Source: Clostridia bacterium
Lineage (GTDB): Bacteria > Bacillota > Clostridia > Oscillospirales > Acutalibacteraceae
Length of the DNA stretch: 64,000 nt
NCBI GenBank assembly: GCA_017434895.1
Contig: JAFSGB010000019.1
Span: 17,711 to 81,710, forward strand
Reading direction: 5' to 3'
In this document: positions 62,380-64,000 of the stretch, one piece after another
How the letters are laid out: each line of letters begins with the position of its first letter
Position numbering within the stretch: position 1 is the stretch's first letter
Notes under the pieces: generated by a model
The model's database searches: none
Seen by the model: only the letters and a program-made list of their open reading frames with translations
Told to the model about the DNA's origin: nothing
Translations under genes and position numbers: made by a program

Positions 62380-63465
62380 TTAGCCCTCGAAAAATCCGCT
62401 TTCGGGGTGAATATCAATTTTCCAGCCTGTCAGCTTTGCGGCAAGACGAACATTTTGACCCTTGTTGCCGATTGCTAAGGATAACTGTGCTTCGGGGACA
62501 CTTGCCTTGCAAACCTTGGGATCTTCACTCTGAATTTCCACCGATGCAACCTTTGCGGGAGACAAAGACTCGGCAATGAACTCGGCGGGATTTTCACTGT
62601 ACTTTACAATGTCAATCTTTTCGCCCTTTAGTTCCTCAACAATAGCGTTTACACGCGCACCCTTAGGACCGATGCAAGCGCCGACTGCATCAATTTCAGG
62701 GTCAGCGCACCAAACGGCAATCTTGGTTCTGGAGCCGGCTTGACGGGAAATTGCTTTAATTTCAATAGTGCCGTCAAAAATCTCGGGAACCTCGGTTTCG
62801 AAAAGTCTGCGAACTAACCCCGGATGGGTTCTGGACAGCATTACACGGGCGCCACGATCGGTTTCCTTGACATCAACCACATAAACCTTAATATGGTCAC
62901 CCTCCTTAATAACCTCGTCAGGCACCTGTTCGGTTTTGGGAAGTGTTGCCTCCTTAGTGCCGATAGTAAGAATTGCATTGCCTGTTTTGGGGTCAATCTT
63001 TTCAACATATGCGGTAAGAAGCTCGCGGTTTTTACTTTGGAACTCTGCCAAAGCTTGACCACGCTCTGCTTCACGAACACCCTGACGGAAGTTGTTTTTT
63101 GAATTTTGAGCTATAACACGACCGAATTTTCTGGGGTCAAGGGTAATATCAATAAAGCCTTGAGCTACCGAATCAGGGTTAAGCTCTGCGGCGGCTTCCT
63201 TGGAAATTTCTGTATAGGGGTCAACCACTTCGTCAACAATAGTCTTGCGAACAAAAACAGAAAAAATCTTTTTCTCGGTGTCGATAATGCAGGACACAAT
63301 CTCATTTCCGCCAAAGTCCTTTCTGGCGGCAACAACGATAGCATCGGCAATCTTTTCTGCAATAAACTGCTGAGGAATGCCTTTTTCTTCCTCCATCATA
63401 CTTAAAGCCTCGAAAAACTCCGAGTAATCAATTTCTTTTTTAGTAACCTTTTTAGCTCTTGCCAT
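62380..63465 (-). CDS. nusA: Transcription termination/antitermination factor NusA
   Basis: Binds RNA polymerase and modulates pausing and termination. 361 residues from the ATG at 63465 (GGAGG site 11 bases upstream); an in-frame TTG 18 bases earlier overlaps that site. N-terminal polymerase-binding domain, S1 domain (about 135-200), KH1 (IGPKGARVNAIVEELKGEKID) and KH2 (LAIGNKGQNVRLAAKLTGWKI). No C-terminal acidic repeats, as in other Firmicutes. Confidence 0.97.
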   Translation of the reverse strand: MARAKKVTKKEIDYSEFFEALSMMEEEKGIPQQFIAEKIADAIVVAARKDFGGNEIVSCIIDTEKKIFSVFVRKTIVDEVVDPYTEISKEAAAELNPDSVAQGFIDITLDPRKFGRVIAQNSKNNFRQGVREAERGQALAEFQSKNRELLTAYVEKIDPKTGNAILTIGTKEATLPKTEQVPDEVIKEGDHIKVYVVDVKETDRGARVMLSRTHPGLVRRLFETEVPEIFDGTIEIKAISRQAGSRTKIAVWCADPEIDAVGACIGPKGARVNAIVEELKGEKIDIVKYSENPAEFIAESLSPAKVASVEIQSEDPKVCKASVPEAQLSLAIGNKGQNVRLAAKLTGWKIDIHPESGFFEG

Positions 63466-63497
63466 TTTTATTAATTCCTCCAAACAAAATATATTAA

Positions 63498-63953
63498 TTA
63501 ATTTTCAAAATCATCAAGGTAGGCCTTAGAAATGTCAGCCTTTTGGAATGTCATTTCTGCGTTTTGGGTTTCAAGCACCACGGTGTCACTAGCTGATTTT
63601 AGCGTGCCCGAAAATTCCTTTGCTCCGTCCAGTGCCTTGTAAAGCTTAATTTTAATCGCTTTACCCACTGCCCAGCTGAAATGCCAATCACGCACCAGCT
63701 CACGCTCAATTCCGCAGGAGCAAACCTCTAAATAATAGGATTTGTCAATAGGGTCAGCCTCGTCAATAACGGGGTCAATGGCATGGGAAACGGCAGTGCA
63801 ATCGTCAATACCGATGCCGTCTTGCTTATCAATAAAGACACGCAAGTACCAGTTGGCACCCTCCTTTAAAAAGCGGACGTCCCAAAGGGAAACGCCTTGG
63901 GCTTTCACGGTTTCCTCAATTAGAGAATAAACCCTTTCTGCTGCATTTGCCAA
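63498..63953 (-). CDS. rimP: Ribosome maturation factor RimP
   Basis: 30S assembly factor. 151 residues, TTG start after GAGGAGG. N-terminal domain with LRVFIDKQDGIGIDDCTAVS (about 37-56), PIDKSYYLEVCSCGIEREL before an SH3-like C-terminal domain. First complete gene of rimP-nusA-rnpM-ylxQ-infB-rbfA-nrnA-truB-ribF-ftsK. Confidence 0.96.
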   Translation of the reverse strand: MANAAERVYSLIEETVKAQGVSLWDVRFLKEGANWYLRVFIDKQDGIGIDDCTAVSHAIDPVIDEADPIDKSYYLEVCSCGIERELVRDWHFSWAVGKAIKIKLYKALDGAKEFSGTLKSASDTVVLETQNAEMTFQKADISKAYLDDFEN

Positions 63954-64000
63954 AATTATACCTCCTCAGCAAAACAAAAGTGAGCGGCTTTCACCACTCA
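63954..64000 (-). other. Leader of the rimP-nusA operon, cut by the window
   Basis: Contains the rimP ribosome-binding site and a stem GAGtGG/CCgCTC (about 63982-63999) that could be a leader hairpin or the end of an upstream terminator. Too short to decide. Confidence 0.4.

Overview
The window is a chromosomal stretch of a Gram-positive, low-to-moderate GC bacterium of the class Clostridia, most likely in the Ruminococcaceae/Oscillospirales sphere. Evidence: T-box leaders, HPr kinase, WhiA, the GlgC/GlgD pair, an IreB-type protein, a SpoIIQ-like peptidase (suggesting spore formation), a type-2 IleS, frequent TTG/GTG starts behind strong AGGAGG sites, and consensus SigA promoters. Family assignments come from reading the translations; no database was consulted.

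Layout. 1-7.0 kb (minus): ileS (3' end cut by the window), a coiled-coil protein, coaD, rsmD, a PASTA-domain pseudokinase and a metallophosphoesterase. 7.1-8.5 kb (plus): a DacF-type carboxypeptidase homologue with a lost active site. 8.5-13.4 kb (minus): ireB, pheT, pheS with a Phe T-box, an esterase, tRNA-Thr. 13.5-17.4 kb: a SLOG/YpsA-like gene (plus), a SpoIIQ-like M23 peptidase (minus), a 660-base gene-poor stretch with a candidate small RNA and a structured element carrying a copy of the tRNA-Glu 3' end, tRNA-Glu and tRNA-Met (minus), and a DUF1836 plus phosphodiester-glycosidase lipoprotein pair (minus). 17.5-23.7 kb (plus): degV, pth, mfd, a PrsA-like lipoprotein. 23.8-30.5 kb (plus): the glycogen operon glgB-glgC-glgD-glgA, then uppP. 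30.5-32.9 kb (minus): lemA, a TPM-domain protein and an intact D,D-carboxypeptidase. 33.0-42.4 kb (plus): hprK, glucokinase, murB, rapZ, whiA, dnaE, pfkA. 42.4-48.7 kb (plus): a leucine T-box controlling a degenerate LeuA-like protein, a TIM-barrel/acyl-CoA-ligase fusion, an amidohydrolase and a MetY-type enzyme. 48.7-52.9 kb (plus): a possible micro-gene, ychF, alr, a diacylglycerol-kinase-like gene and an SDR. 52.9-64 kb (minus): the translation-factor operon rimP-nusA-rnpM-ylxQ-infB-rbfA-nrnA-truB-ribF-ftsK, ending in a membrane-anchored ComEC-like beta-lactamase-fold protein.

Most of the window is core housekeeping. The best candidate for an undescribed system is the leucine-T-box cluster at 42.4-48.7 kb. 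Its first protein keeps the LeuA leucine-sensing domain but has lost the metal ligands of the synthase barrel. Its second fuses an intact xylose-isomerase-like barrel to an acyl-CoA ligase. Other noteworthy items are a dead carboxypeptidase, a dead PASTA kinase encoded near IreB, and a 200-base structured element between a tRNA-Glu gene and a copy of its 3' end. I saw no prophage, transposase or CRISPR array.
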